Assembly: GCA_000961765.1 (NCBI GenBank)
Contig: LADT01000040.1
Coordinates: 1-58,845, forward strand
Direction of reading: 5' to 3'
DNA: 58,845 bases
Source: Clostridiaceae bacterium BRH_c20a
Lineage (GTDB): Bacteria; Bacillota; Peptococcia; Peptococcales; BICA1-8
Below are positions 7,946 through 15,553 of the stretch, piece after piece. The translations under genes were made by a program, and so were the position numbers. The notes beneath the pieces are model-generated. The model made no database searches and was not told the DNA's origin. It was given only the letters and a program-made list of their open reading frames with translations. Each line of letters begins with the position of its first letter. The stretch's first letter is position 1.

Positions 7946-9253
7946 ATGTGTACGATGAAAACAAATATGTTTTGTAATCAATGTGAACAATCCCCAAAAG
8001 GTGGATGTACCCAGGTAGGAGTATGTGGCAAAAATGAAGATTTAGCAAGCCTACAGGACACGATGATTTATGGTTTAAAGGGTGTCGCTGCTTATGCAAC
8101 ACATGCTAGAGAGTTAGGATATACTGATCCTGAGGTTGATAAGATTACCCATGAAGCTTTATATTTTACATTGACCAATGTTAACTTTAATCTAGATGAA
8201 CATATAAAGATGGCTCTAAAAGTTGGTACAGCAACTGTAAAGGTAATGGACCTTTTAGATAAAGCCCATACAGAAAAATTAGGTGTGCCAGTACCAGTAC
8301 AAGTTACTAATGATAAAATTGAAGGTAGAGCCATTATAGTTACCGGACATAACCTATTAGCACTTGAAGAATTACTAAAACAAAGCGAAGGTAAAGGCAT
8401 CAATGTCTATACCCATTCCGAGATGCTACCAGCTCATGGTTATCCTGGATTAAAGAAGTATGCCCACTTAAAAGGTAACATCGGTAAATCCTGGTTTGAC
8501 CAAAGAAAAGTATTTGAGGAATTCCCAGGAGCAATTTTAGCAACAACCAACTGTGTTATGCCAATTAGAGGGTCTTACGCAGATAGAATGTTCTCATATG
8601 ATGTTACAGGCTTAGAAGGAGTACGGAAAATTGAGGACAATGATTTCAGCCCTCTTATAAATAAGGCCCTGGAATTACCAGCAGCAAATATTTCCTCTGA
8701 TAAAGTATTAACAACTGGCTTCCACCACGAAACTGTATTAGGTTTAGCACCGGAAATTATTGAGGCAGTAAAAGCCGGTAAAATTAAAAGATTCTTTGTT
8801 ATTGCAGGTTGTGATGCCCCTGGCAAAGGTAATGATTATTACCGTGAATTAGCTACATCGCTACCAAAAGAGTGTGTCATTTTAACAACTTCCTGCGGAA
8901 AATTCAGATTTAACGATGTTGACTATGGGACTGTACCAGGTACTAATATTCCCCGCTATATTGACCTTGGTCAGTGCAATAACTCTATCTCTGCAGTAAA
9001 AATTGCTTTAGCTTTAGCAGATGCCTTTGAATGTAGTGTAAATGATCTACCAGTTAGCATAGTCCTTTCCTGGTTCGAACAAAAGGCAGTAGCAATTCTC
9101 CTCGGTCTATTCAGTCTAGGAGTGAAGGATATCCGAATCGGAGCAAAAGCGCCTGAATTTATCACACCAGGAGTCTTAAATGTCTTAGTTGACAACTTTG
9201 GCTTAAAACTGATTGGTGATGCAAAAGAGGATATTGCGGAAATACTAGGATAA
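7946..9253 (+). CDS. hcp: Hydroxylamine reductase / hybrid cluster protein, class III
   Basis: Prismane protein of 435 aa. The N-terminal cluster motif is Cx2Cx7Cx5C (CNQC at about 10-13, then C21 and C27). The about 110-residue insertion of class I/II proteins is absent, which defines class III. Hybrid-cluster ligands are seen in TTGFHHETVLG, VIAGCDAPGKG, TTSCGKFRF and LGQCNNSISA, with a late Glu in SWFEQKAVAILLG. Family members reduce NO or hydroxylamine and protect against nitrosative stress. The AGGAGGA site is 8 nt before the ATG, and a strong terminator follows. Its neighbours are Fe-S proteins sharing the same kind of operator. Confidence 0.95.
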   Translation: MCTMKTNMFCNQCEQSPKGGCTQVGVCGKNEDLASLQDTMIYGLKGVAAYATHARELGYTDPEVDKITHEALYFTLTNVNFNLDEHIKMALKVGTATVKVMDLLDKAHTEKLGVPVPVQVTNDKIEGRAIIVTGHNLLALEELLKQSEGKGINVYTHSEMLPAHGYPGLKKYAHLKGNIGKSWFDQRKVFEEFPGAILATTNCVMPIRGSYADRMFSYDVTGLEGVRKIEDNDFSPLINKALELPAANISSDKVLTTGFHHETVLGLAPEIIEAVKAGKIKRFFVIAGCDAPGKGNDYYRELATSLPKECVILTTSCGKFRFNDVDYGTVPGTNIPRYIDLGQCNNSISAVKIALALADAFECSVNDLPVSIVLSWFEQKAVAILLGLFSLGVKDIRIGAKAPEFITPGVLNVLVDNFGLKLIGDAKEDIAEILG

Positions 9254-9258
9254 ATTAT

Positions 9259-9280
9259 AAACCGCCCTTTTGGGCGGTTT
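9259..9280 (+). terminator. Terminator of hcp
   Basis: AAACCGCCC-tttt-GGGCGGTTT is a perfect 9-bp GC-rich stem followed by T residues, directly after the hcp stop. Confidence 0.9.
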
Positions 9281-9409
9281 TATCTTTACGTGAGCACGTG
9301 AACTCGTGGGCGCGGAAAAGCAAAGACAAGTGTTTTTTTGATTGCCTACACATCCACCACCAATAGTTTCATAACGATATTATAGCTATATTTTTTTTCA
9401 TTTATTTAA

Positions 9410-9425
9410 CGTGATTATTATCACC
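9410..9425 (+). promoter_or_regulatory. Second FNR/CRP-family (HcpR-like) operator
   Basis: CGTGA-TTATTA-TCACC repeats the architecture of the site at 7869-7884; both share GTGATT-N4-TCACCG. A -10-like TATAAC lies at 9452-9457, so the site sits near the activator position for the ferredoxin gene that begins at 9548. The same regulator probably controls both transcripts. Confidence 0.6.
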
Positions 9426-9469
9426 GACCTAAATCAATAAACCCTTTACAATATAACTAGAGGTTAAGG

Positions 9470-9511
9470 CTTACTAACCACTAGTCACTAATAACTAGCA
9501 ACTGGACCCTA
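9470..9511. repeat. Heptanucleotide repeat tract B
   Basis: Units of 7 nt with the pattern nnnACTA: cttACTA, accACTA, gtcACTA, ataACTA, gcaACTG, gacCCTA. It lies in the 5' leader of the ferredoxin-type gene, between the operator and the start codon. The rest of the 9281-9409 gap shows no gene. Confidence 0.65.
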
Positions 9512-9547
9512 AAAATTTGCCCAATAGATTATAAGGAGGAAAATACT

Positions 9548-10282
9548 ATGGTTTTGAGAAGAATTGTTAAGATTAATGAAGAAAAGTGTAACGGATGTGG
9601 TTTGTGCGTACCTGCCTGCCATGAAGGGGCAATGGAAATTATTAATGGTAAAGCTAAACTTTTGGCTGAAAAGCTTTGTGATGGGTTAGGTGACTGTTTA
9701 GGTGAATGCCCATTAGGTGCTATTGAGATTATTGAAAGAGAAGCAGATGAATTTGATGAAATAGCTGTTAAAGAAAGACTAAAGGAATTAAACAGGGAAA
9801 CAACGCCTAGCGGTGCATGTCCTGGAACAAAACCACAGTTCTTTGGAGGCTGCCCCGGAAGCAGGGCACAGTCTTTTGAACCAGAAGAAACAGCCTCTGA
9901 AAAAGCAAATATAAATTCAGAGTTGAGACAATGGCCCGTACAACTGCACCTAGTTCCAGTAAATGCACCTTATTTCCAAAATAAAGATTTATTAATTGCT
10001 GCGGACTGTGTACCAATTGCTTATGCTAACTTTCATCAGGAACTATTAAAAGGTAACGGAGTAGCAATAGCATGTCCAAAACTTGATAATACAGTACCCT
10101 ATGTAAAAAAACTAGCTGAAATTATTAAACTAAATAATATTAAAAGTGTTACTATAGCGAGAATGGAAGTTCCATGCTGTGGTGGGTTGAGTATGATTGT
10201 TAAACAGGCAGTCCAAGAAGCAGTGGCTAATGTTACTGTAGTTGAAAAAATAATTGGTGTTAGAGGAAATATTTTAAACTAA
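9548..10282 (+). CDS. 4Fe-4S protein with C-terminal Cys-rich redox-like domain, hcp-linked
   Basis: A 244-aa soluble protein. The N-terminal ferredoxin domain has a complete CNGCGLCVPACHEGA motif and a second motif CDGLGDCLGECP, in which one usual Cys is replaced. A linker about residues 95-125 carries two CPG/SxxxQ(F/S)F repeats. The C-terminal domain (about 140-244) has isolated Cys in AADCVP, AIACPKLDN and MEVPCCGG. The next gene encodes this C-terminal domain alone. The family is often met beside hcp in anaerobes; electron delivery to Hcp is a reasonable guess but not shown. Its promoter carries the same operator as hcp. Confidence 0.75.
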   Translation: MVLRRIVKINEEKCNGCGLCVPACHEGAMEIINGKAKLLAEKLCDGLGDCLGECPLGAIEIIEREADEFDEIAVKERLKELNRETTPSGACPGTKPQFFGGCPGSRAQSFEPEETASEKANINSELRQWPVQLHLVPVNAPYFQNKDLLIAADCVPIAYANFHQELLKGNGVAIACPKLDNTVPYVKKLAEIIKLNNIKSVTIARMEVPCCGGLSMIVKQAVQEAVANVTVVEKIIGVRGNILN

Positions 10283-10312
10283 GGTAGACTAACAAGTCTA
10301 CCTTAGTTTTTT
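10278..10312 (+). terminator. Terminator of the hcp-linked ferredoxin gene
   Basis: ACTAAGGTAGACT-aaca-AGTCTACCTTAGT, a 13-bp perfect stem followed by TTTTT. Confidence 0.9.
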
Positions 10313-10364
10313 ACTTTATCATTCCTTCTTTTTCTTACATATTCTAGAATGAGGAGTGATAAAA

Positions 10365-10733
10365 ATGAGCAATGAAAATTTTTCTAACTGTGGATGGCCC
10401 TTTTATAAAATTACAGCTTCACAAGCAAAAGAAGTAAATGAATTGTTATTAATTGCTGAGTGTGTATCACTAGTATATCTGAACTTTTATCAGGACTTTA
10501 TTAAAGAAAAAAACTCGGATATAATATGTCCAAAAATGGATAATAACAGCCAATGTGTAATTAAGCTGGCAAATATTATTAAAAACAGTAAGATTGATAA
10601 AATTATCATAATTAGAATGGAACAAAAGTGCTGCTGTTATTTATCAAATCTCGTTAAAGACGCACTAAATACAGCAAATAAATCAGTCCCAATCATCGAA
10701 AAAATAGTGAATCAAAAAGGAATAATTAGTTAA
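10365..10733 (+). CDS. Stand-alone paralogue of the C-terminal Cys-rich domain
   Basis: A 122-aa protein that aligns along its length with residues about 140-244 of the preceding gene product. Shared landmarks are LLIAECVSLVYLNFYQDF versus LLIAADCVPIAYANFHQEL, ICPKMDN versus ACPKLDN, and RMEQKCCCYLS versus RMEVPCCGGLS, then EKIVNQKGII versus EKIIGVRGNIL. The Cys-pair site has gained a third Cys (CCC). The ATG at 10365 has GGAG 8 nt upstream, preferred over the GTG at 10356. It has lost the ferredoxin part, so it probably arose by partial gene duplication. Function is unknown; the conserved Cys suggest metal or Fe-S binding. Confidence 0.7.
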   Translation: MSNENFSNCGWPFYKITASQAKEVNELLLIAECVSLVYLNFYQDFIKEKNSDIICPKMDNNSQCVIKLANIIKNSKIDKIIIIRMEQKCCCYLSNLVKDALNTANKSVPIIEKIVNQKGIIS

Positions 10734-10805
10734 TTCTTTTTTGTTGCAACAAAAAGGAAAAATATCTAAACTATAGGTATCGGTTGATTGGGAGGTCATT
10801 TTATT

Positions 10806-11903
10806 ATGGATATTGAAAAAATCGCAGAGCTTTTACAAAACCTGTCCCCAGTTACTATTAGACCTCAGCTATGCAGCAAAGTGATAACACCAAAATCTAC
10901 TTGTACCAATTGCCAAAATATCTGTCCAGTAAATAGTATTACCTTTACCAGTATTGGTCTTAAAGCAGATCAATGTATTTCCTGTGGTCTTTGTATTGAA
11001 GCCTGTCCTAATCACGTTTTTCGCCTCAATGAAAGCAAACTATTAGGTATAAGTACCAAGGAAACCCCGACATTAATAATTACCTGCTCTTTACTTCACC
11101 AAAAATTGGAGAAAAGAAATCAAGGTTATGTCACTCAAATCAGTTGTTTCGGCGAGTTCTATCCTGAATTATTAGTATATTTGCTTACTTCTAATTCTCG
11201 AATTTTGTTAATTCATGACCCAGATAATTGTAAAAATTGTCTAGCAAAAAGCCTAGAGGAGAAAGTGAATATTAATCAATATGCACATATTTTTAATATT
11301 GATTTTACAAGCAAGCTTCAGGTTATCAATAATTTAGATGATCTTAAGCCGTATATAGGTACCCCGGAAATACAACCAGCCCATGATAGGCGATCATTTT
11401 TCAAATCTATCTTTAACGGCTCAAAAAACATGTCTAAACAGATTTTAGATTCTGCTTTAAGCCGGCAGAATAGCAATAAAAAGGACAAGGTACAACCCTT
11501 AAAAAGATACTATTTATTAGAAGCTTTAAAGAAACAAGAAAACCTGGAATTATCGGCTCTCCTGCCTTATCCCCAACTAAATATTAATACTTGCAACTTC
11601 TGTGGTGCTTGCAGTAAATTATGTCCAACAAAAGCCATCGAGATAATACAAGAAGATGAGAAAAAAGTAATCACCTTCACGCCAAACCTATGTACCCACT
11701 GCCATGTCTGTAGTGATGTTTGCTTCTTCCAAGGTCTTTCCTGGGGTCAAAATATTACAGTGGGTGATTTCTTAGATAAAACACCCCTATTGTTAGCATC
11801 AGCAGCTCAAAAAACCTGTGAGAACTGTGAGCAGGAATATTATGACCTAAATGATAAAAATAATTTATGTTTTCTTTGCCGCCCCGTTCAAGATGTATTT
11901 TGA
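10806..11903 (+). CDS. Multi-cluster ferredoxin-type protein (four 4Fe-4S motifs plus Cys4 tail)
   Basis: A 365-aa soluble electron-transfer protein. N-terminal motifs are CTNCQNICPVNSI and CISCGLCIEACPNH (about residues 30-70). The middle (about 85-165) has Cys in TCSLLHQK, SCFGEFYPEL and DPDNCKNC, an arrangement like the MvhD (hydrogenase delta) family. Two more ferredoxin motifs, CNFCGACSKLCPTKA and CTHCHVCSDVCFF, follow at about 255-310. The end carries CENC and CFLC, a zinc-ribbon-like pair. The start at ATG 10806 follows a GGGAGG site. It is the last gene of the hcp block; the partner enzyme is not evident. Confidence 0.7.
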   Translation: MDIEKIAELLQNLSPVTIRPQLCSKVITPKSTCTNCQNICPVNSITFTSIGLKADQCISCGLCIEACPNHVFRLNESKLLGISTKETPTLIITCSLLHQKLEKRNQGYVTQISCFGEFYPELLVYLLTSNSRILLIHDPDNCKNCLAKSLEEKVNINQYAHIFNIDFTSKLQVINNLDDLKPYIGTPEIQPAHDRRSFFKSIFNGSKNMSKQILDSALSRQNSNKKDKVQPLKRYYLLEALKKQENLELSALLPYPQLNINTCNFCGACSKLCPTKAIEIIQEDEKKVITFTPNLCTHCHVCSDVCFFQGLSWGQNITVGDFLDKTPLLLASAAQKTCENCEQEYYDLNDKNNLCFLCRPVQDVF

Positions 11904-11929
11904 GTCAATAGATTAATCTTTTAGACTTG

Positions 11930-12194
11930 TTACCTTAATAAATATTTATAATAAGCAATGAACTCTCGAACCAAAGAATAAATATCTCTATACTCAAATA
12001 TCTTAGCATGTGCTGAATATACCTTTTTAACCCCAATTTTTTTAAACGCCAATTTCGTCCTTGTAATATGATGGTAACACAGCGGTATCTGTTATTTCAA
12101 GTTCATCATTTAATCCGTCAAAAACTATTATTGAAGTGTGTATTCCAAACCATAAAAATGTTGCAAATATTAAAATCACCAAATATCTTTTCAA
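11930..12194 (-). pseudogene. YdcF/SanA-type (DUF218) membrane protein, internally deleted and frameshifted
   Basis: Nothing intact is encoded in the 11904-12478 gap, but the minus strand holds two matching ends of one gene. The first runs from TTG 12194 with an upstream GGGG site and reads KRYLVILIFATFLWFGIHTS then DGLNDELEITDTAVLPSYY. This is the N-terminal helix and start of a DUF218 domain, which normally continues VVLG. After a stop and a frame change, the second reads FKKIGVKKVYSAHAKIFEYR and DIYSLVREFIAYYKYLL, typical of the DUF218 C-terminus. The central 100 or so residues are missing. This is a decayed gene; the family assignment is by recognition. Confidence 0.6.
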
Positions 12195-12427
12195 TTTATT
12201 TACCCCAATCCTAAACTTAAAGAATATCTACCCTATCGTCTGTCCTAAACAAAGACAGGGGAAATTTGAATTCCCATAAGTATGTGCCTTCTGAAAAAAC
12301 GGTTCAGTACAACACGAGTAATTCATGCCCAATACACCAAAAAACGTGTTTTATCTTTACCCCTTAATTTAAAGTAAATCGAAAGGGCCCTTGAAGATAA
12401 ATTAACACAGAAGATAAATTAATGCAT

Positions 12428-12456
12428 TTGCAAAATTACGTAATTACGGATATACT
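12428..12456 (+). promoter_or_regulatory. Promoter with embedded palindrome for the toxin-antitoxin operon
   Basis: TTGCAA (12428-12433), 17 nt, TATACT (12451-12456). The spacer contains the perfect palindrome AATTACGTAATT (12434-12445), well placed for autorepression by the AbrB-type antitoxin. A 13-nt direct repeat GAAGATAAATTAA lies just upstream. Confidence 0.6.
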
Positions 12457-12487
12457 ATGATTACAAAATATAATAGGAGTGATCCTC

Positions 12488-12772
12488 ATGTCAGGTGCCT
12501 CCCATAAGATCTTCGTTCAAAAACGAAATCTCATAAGCCTTCCCAGAGACATTAGAGAACAACTTAATATTAATGAAGGAGATGTACTCAATGTTCGGAT
12601 GGATAACAATAAAATTATCATTGAACCGATGAAGCTTATTCCTGCTAGTCAGGCATACTTTTGGTCCGAAACTGCTCAAAATGATATGTTTGAGGCCAAA
12701 AAAGATGTTGATGCCGGAGATGTTCGTGAGTTTAAAAATATTAGTGAATTTCTTGATGGCAATAAACAATGA
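12488..12772 (+). CDS. AbrB/MazE/SpoVT-type antitoxin
   Basis: A 94-aa protein. Residues about 5-45 form a swapped-hairpin AbrB DNA-binding domain: FVQKRNLISLPRDIREQLNI then EGDVLNVRMDNNKIIIEPM. The C-terminal part, rich in acidic residues and ending in FLDGNKQ, is likely the toxin-neutralising tail. GGAG lies 8 nt before the ATG at 12488, so the GTG at 12479 is not used. The gene overlaps the toxin start by 4 nt (ATGA), giving translational coupling. It probably binds the palindrome in its own promoter. Confidence 0.8.
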   Translation: MSGASHKIFVQKRNLISLPRDIREQLNINEGDVLNVRMDNNKIIIEPMKLIPASQAYFWSETAQNDMFEAKKDVDAGDVREFKNISEFLDGNKQ

Positions 12773-13035
12773 CCAGACGATTTAGATCTACTCGGAAATT
12801 CGATAAGCAGTTTAAACAGCTAGATTCAAAATCTTCGAAACAAGCAGCGAAAGCTATTGAACTATTCATCTCCGACCCCAGCCACCCCTCCTTAAGATTC
12901 AAAAAAATCCAAGGAACAAACAACTTCTATGAAATTAGCGTTAATATGTCAATTAGAATTGTCGTAGAAGTAACTACTAAAGAAAACGACCAGATTATCA
13001 TTTTCTATATTATCGGAACCCATGACCTTTGGTGA
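12769..13035 (+). CDS. RelE/ParE-superfamily toxin (YafQ/cytotoxin type)
   Basis: An 88-aa basic protein of the RelE fold: RRFRSTRKFDKQFKQLD at the N-terminus, then PSHPSLRFKKIQGTNNFYEI, MSIRIVVEV and the C-terminal IFYIIGTHDLW. These are typical of small mRNA-interferase-like toxins. Its start codon overlaps the antitoxin stop. AbrB-type antitoxins paired with RelE-type toxins are a known type II combination. The pair lies on the plus strand next to a minus-strand cassette-like region, a position common for stabilising toxin-antitoxin modules. Confidence 0.75.
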   Translation: MTRRFRSTRKFDKQFKQLDSKSSKQAAKAIELFISDPSHPSLRFKKIQGTNNFYEISVNMSIRIVVEVTTKENDQIIIFYIIGTHDLW

Positions 13036-13091
13036 TTTAAATGCTCCCCTTACTTTATCAAGCATATTATGTTCATTTGTCCATGTTGACT

Positions 13092-13175
13092 TTATATGCC
13101 TACATATAACTTGCCAAGATAGCCAAGTAAGGCAACACCGACTCCACTAAAAGCCAATTCTATCCATTTTTCCAT
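13092..13175 (-). CDS. Small hydrophobic peptide, hypothetical
   Basis: A 27-residue ORF, MEKWIELAFSGVGVALLGYL then GKLYVGI, with a GGAG site 6 nt before the ATG. It is one predicted membrane helix. It could be a genuine small membrane peptide, or the N-terminal stub of a longer cassette protein, since proteins with a similar IFSGxG start are common in accessory regions. Nothing confirms expression. The rest of the 13036-13373 gap holds only an ORF remnant and an attC-like half-site. Confidence 0.3.
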   Translation of the reverse strand: MEKWIELAFSGVGVALLGYLGKLYVGI

Positions 13176-13215
13176 GTTTTACTCCACTCTTCCAAGTGAA
13201 ACTACAGCATTTTAG

Positions 13216-13348
13216 CTAACGTACCATCGTACCAAGTTTCTCGTTCTTAGTAACTATAATATATTCTCCTGTCGGATTTAATTGCATGTTAACATACTCT
13301 TTGTCTTGGTAATCACACACTATCCCGGACCCGTTAGTGGGAATGGAA
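13216..13348 (-). pseudogene. Unidentified ORF remnant joined to an attC-like half-site
   Basis: The minus frame reads SIPTNGSGIVCDYQDKEYVN then MQLNPTGEYIIVTKNEKL to a TAG stop. Its first codons are the attC-like half element itself, so this looks like a deletion junction that fused the repeat to the 3' end of another gene. The protein family is not recognised. Confidence 0.3.
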
Positions 13349-13359
13349 GTGTTATGCGT
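13318..13359 (-). repeat. attC-like element C (one arm only)
   Basis: Contains CCGGACCCGTTAGTGGGAAT and then GGAAGTG before TTATGCGTC. It matches the arms of elements A (13891-14007) and B (16299-16426) at most positions. Read on the minus strand it starts with GACGCATAAC, complementary to the first bases of the cassette that ends here (TTATGCGTC at 13896-13888). The distal arm is missing. Confidence 0.55.
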
Positions 13360-13373
13360 CGTCCACTAAACTG

Positions 13374-13847
13374 TTAACCGAGCCTTTCCAACGTTCCGAT
13401 ATAGCCCTCTAAATCCTTATTGGCTATAATCTCATAATTTGCTGTTCCCGGCATTGAACGTTTTGTCATAAATTTCATTGCAAATGATTTTGAATACTTT
13501 TGGGCACTCAAAAGACTATTCCATTCATACATCCCCTGAAAATATCCATCCTTTTCGTCTATCATCCATAGCTTAGCCTTAAATCCTGGCAAACCTATGA
13601 AAAAGGGAATTGGAATAAGCGAGAAAACTTTATTACGTTCTGGAGTCATATTAGCTAATAGAAATCTCACCTTAAAAATCGCGGGAGATGGCGAAATCGA
13701 TTCTGACTTTACAATTGCATGTCTAAAAATTGAAAATTCTCTTCCGTCTTCCATTCTATAGGTTTCACCAATTCGCTCTTTAGGAAAAATAAGATTACCC
13801 GTCATAAAATAACTTAATGATTTTAAAAAAGACCTAAAAGGATTCAC
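13374..13847 (-). CDS. Hypothetical protein, cassette-borne
   Basis: A 157-aa protein starting at GTG. A hydrophobic stretch lies near residues 70-95 (LIPIPFFIGLPGFKA). The sequence KLWMIDEKDGYFQGMYEWNS is reminiscent of dimeric alpha/beta-barrel monooxygenase-like proteins, but this is weak. The stop is 20 nt from an attC-like element, and the start is about 50 nt from the boundary of the next one. Both boundaries carry complementary 13-mers (GGATGACGCATAA versus GGACGACGCATAA on the same strand, 12 of 13 identical). This is the layout of an integron gene cassette. Function unknown. Confidence 0.6.
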   Translation of the reverse strand: MNPFRSFLKSLSYFMTGNLIFPKERIGETYRMEDGREFSIFRHAIVKSESISPSPAIFKVRFLLANMTPERNKVFSLIPIPFFIGLPGFKAKLWMIDEKDGYFQGMYEWNSLLSAQKYSKSFAMKFMTKRSMPGTANYEIIANKDLEGYIGTLERLG

Positions 13848-13890
13848 TCTTTTCCCTTCTTCCTAATATTAATCTTTATATATGGATGAC

Positions 13891-14007
13891 GCATAACATT
13901 CCCGACGCTCACCGACCCCAACGCCTGACCCCATAGGGTGAGTGTGGTCCGGCATGCTACCTGACTATATTAACCCGGACCCGTAAGTGGGAATGGACGT
14001 GTTAAAT
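13891..14007 (-). repeat. attC-like element A (117 bp)
   Basis: Read on the minus strand it begins ATTTAAC, a perfect RYYYAAC core, and ends GTTATGC. The outer stem is ATTCCC/GGGAAT. Inside are a GGTCCGG...CCGGACC hairpin and a CTCACC/GGTGAG hairpin. It is highly similar to element B. An 8-nt piece near the GTT end that is present in B is missing here. Confidence 0.6.
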
Positions 14008-14069
14008 GAAGTCAGAATCTTGTATAATCATGCTATAAAAAAATAAAAGGCTAACTAAGTTTGTCAGCC

Positions 14070-14366
14070 TCAAGTTGCTAAATTCATATTTACTTTAGGT
14101 TCTTTAACTTCTGGACATGAATTATAGAGTTCTTCAGGATCTAAATCTAAACAATTAGAGGGATCAAACTTACCCGTTAAATCCCAAGCCAAAGTATCGT
14201 TTAAAACAGTACAAGAATTTTTAAATAAATCAAGATTTTGAAGTTGCCGAAAAACTCCCTTTTTTATAATTTCAGAAGCATCAAAAAGTTTAATCTTACC
14301 ATCAGCGAAATAAATATATACTTTGTAATCATCGGTTGGTACTACTTGTAAGACTTTATGAAACAT
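14070..14366 (-). CDS. DUF2442 family protein
   Basis: A 98-aa protein that matches DUF2442: VVPTDDYKVYIYFADGKIKL, FDASEIIKKGVF, then TLAWDLTGKFDPSNCLDLDP. The gene follows the DUF4160 gene by 11 nt. The two families are repeatedly found as an adjacent pair and have been proposed to act as a toxin-antitoxin-like or regulatory couple; the biochemical role is not established. An attC-like element lies 60 nt after its stop, so the pair may be an integron-type cassette. Confidence 0.8.
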   Translation of the reverse strand: MFHKVLQVVPTDDYKVYIYFADGKIKLFDASEIIKKGVFRQLQNLDLFKNSCTVLNDTLAWDLTGKFDPSNCLDLDPEELYNSCPEVKEPKVNMNLAT

Positions 14367-14377
14367 ATAGCACCTCC

Positions 14378-14638
14378 TTAAATTAATGGGTTAATCTTGA
14401 TAAATTCATTATTTTCTCGACCATTCTCCCAATTAACCATTAATTCATCCCTATGAATTTCACACCAAGCTAATACAAGTTTGAGTTGTTTTGATGGGAA
14501 AACCCCTTTTAAGACTGTAGCATTCTGAATATCTACCAATATTTTGTTTTCCCCATACTCAGCGTGAAAATGAGGAGGATAATGCTCATTCCAGAACATC
14601 ATTATCTTTATTCCATAGAATTCACTTATTATTGGCAT
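14378..14638 (-). CDS. DUF4160 family protein
   Basis: An 86-aa protein: MPIISEFYGIKIMMFWNEHY, PPHFHAEYGENK and KLVLAWCEIHRDEL are the hallmark segments of DUF4160. The chosen ATG at 14638 has GAGGAG about 8 nt upstream; a TTG three codons earlier is less likely. It is translationally close to the DUF2442 gene. The paired PPHFHA motif could bind metal. Function unknown. Confidence 0.8.
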   Translation of the reverse strand: MPIISEFYGIKIMMFWNEHYPPHFHAEYGENKILVDIQNATVLKGVFPSKQLKLVLAWCEIHRDELMVNWENGRENNEFIKINPLI

Positions 14639-14740
14639 GCACAACACTCCTCAACAATAATTATAACCCAAATCGCGGTAAATTTGAAATAATACCATAC
14701 ATTTTTACTTTTTTAAAATCCAAGTTCCGTTGAATAGTAG

Positions 14741-14788
14741 ACTCCGTCCGGCTTTAGCAATTTTTTACAGTGAAAAACACCACGGAGT
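14741..14788. repeat. Stem-loop between DUF4160 and GNAT genes
   Basis: ACTCCGT (14741-14747) pairs with ACGGAGT (14782-14788). It sits where an attC element would be expected between two cassettes, but no RYYYAAC or GTTRRRY core remains. It may be an eroded attC or a simple terminator. Confidence 0.35.
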
Positions 14789-14804
14789 GTGGCTCCTAAA
14801 AAAA

Positions 14805-15305
14805 TTATAAAACTTTTTCATAACAATTAAACGGAAGCTCCCTCCATGGAAAGCATAATTCACCTGTCTTTTTATAATCTCTTTTTTCATAAAAGCTTAA
14901 AGCTCTTAAATTTCCGGTATATGCGTCTAATCTAATTGCCTTATAGTTGTGTTCTCTTGCATATTCCTCAGCATAATACATTAATTTTCTAGCATATCCT
15001 TGACTTTGATATTTTGGATTTATAGCTAATCTATGTATAACCAAAACTCTTTCATCTTTTGAAATCCAATCAATTTTACTATATTCTGGAGATTGGTTCT
15101 CGTCTAAAACAATTATACCTAATATTCCATCCTCATTTCTAATCAGAAATAATGAATTATTAAGAATATCATTTTCAAATACTACTGTAGTCGGGTAATA
15201 TTCATTCCATAGAAAAATATTCTGATTTTCCATATCTTGAATAACTGATTGTATTAGGTCCATAATTGAACTTAAATCTTCTAAAATTCCTTTTTCTATT
15301 TTCAT
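14805..15305 (-). CDS. GNAT family N-acetyltransferase
   Basis: A 166-aa acetyltransferase. The acetyl-CoA binding motif is visible as VIHRLAINPKYQSQGYARKL (Q/RxxGxG/A type), followed by YAEEYAREHNYKAIRLDAYT and NLRALSFYEKRDYKKTGEL. GGAGG lies 5 nt before the ATG at 15305, so the upstream GTG is not needed. GNAT genes are among the commonest integron cassette cargo. The substrate is unknown. Confidence 0.85.
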   Translation of the reverse strand: MKIEKGILEDLSSIMDLIQSVIQDMENQNIFLWNEYYPTTVVFENDILNNSLFLIRNEDGILGIIVLDENQSPEYSKIDWISKDERVLVIHRLAINPKYQSQGYARKLMYYAEEYAREHNYKAIRLDAYTGNLRALSFYEKRDYKKTGELCFPWRELPFNCYEKVL

Positions 15306-15399
15306 ATTATCCTCCACAAGTATCGCTTCATTTTTTTCTCCAGAGACCTACCATAAGTCACTCACGCCATGAATGGCGCGGAAAAATGTGTTCAATTTC

Positions 15400-15523
15400 A
15401 ACTAACGTTTTGCACTCGCAGCGCCGAGAGCCTTAGCTAGCTCTTAGCTTAGGATCACAGGTGTGGTGCTGAATTGCTTATAATATTCGCTTCTGCACCC
15501 TTGTGCTGAGTGCTGTGTTATCT
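15400..15523 (-). repeat. attC-like element D (124 bp)
   Basis: Read on the minus strand it starts AGATAAC and ends GTTAGTT. The inner arms are GCACTC-AGC and GCT-GC-GAGTGC, so two bases bulge out, as in attC sites with extrahelical bases. The sequence differs from A to C, but the boundary logic is the same: GCTACAACAGATAAC here matches the reverse complement of the start of the upstream cassette in 12 of 14 positions. Confidence 0.5.
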
Positions 15524-15553
15524 GTTGTAGCAACATAAATTCATATCTTGCAA

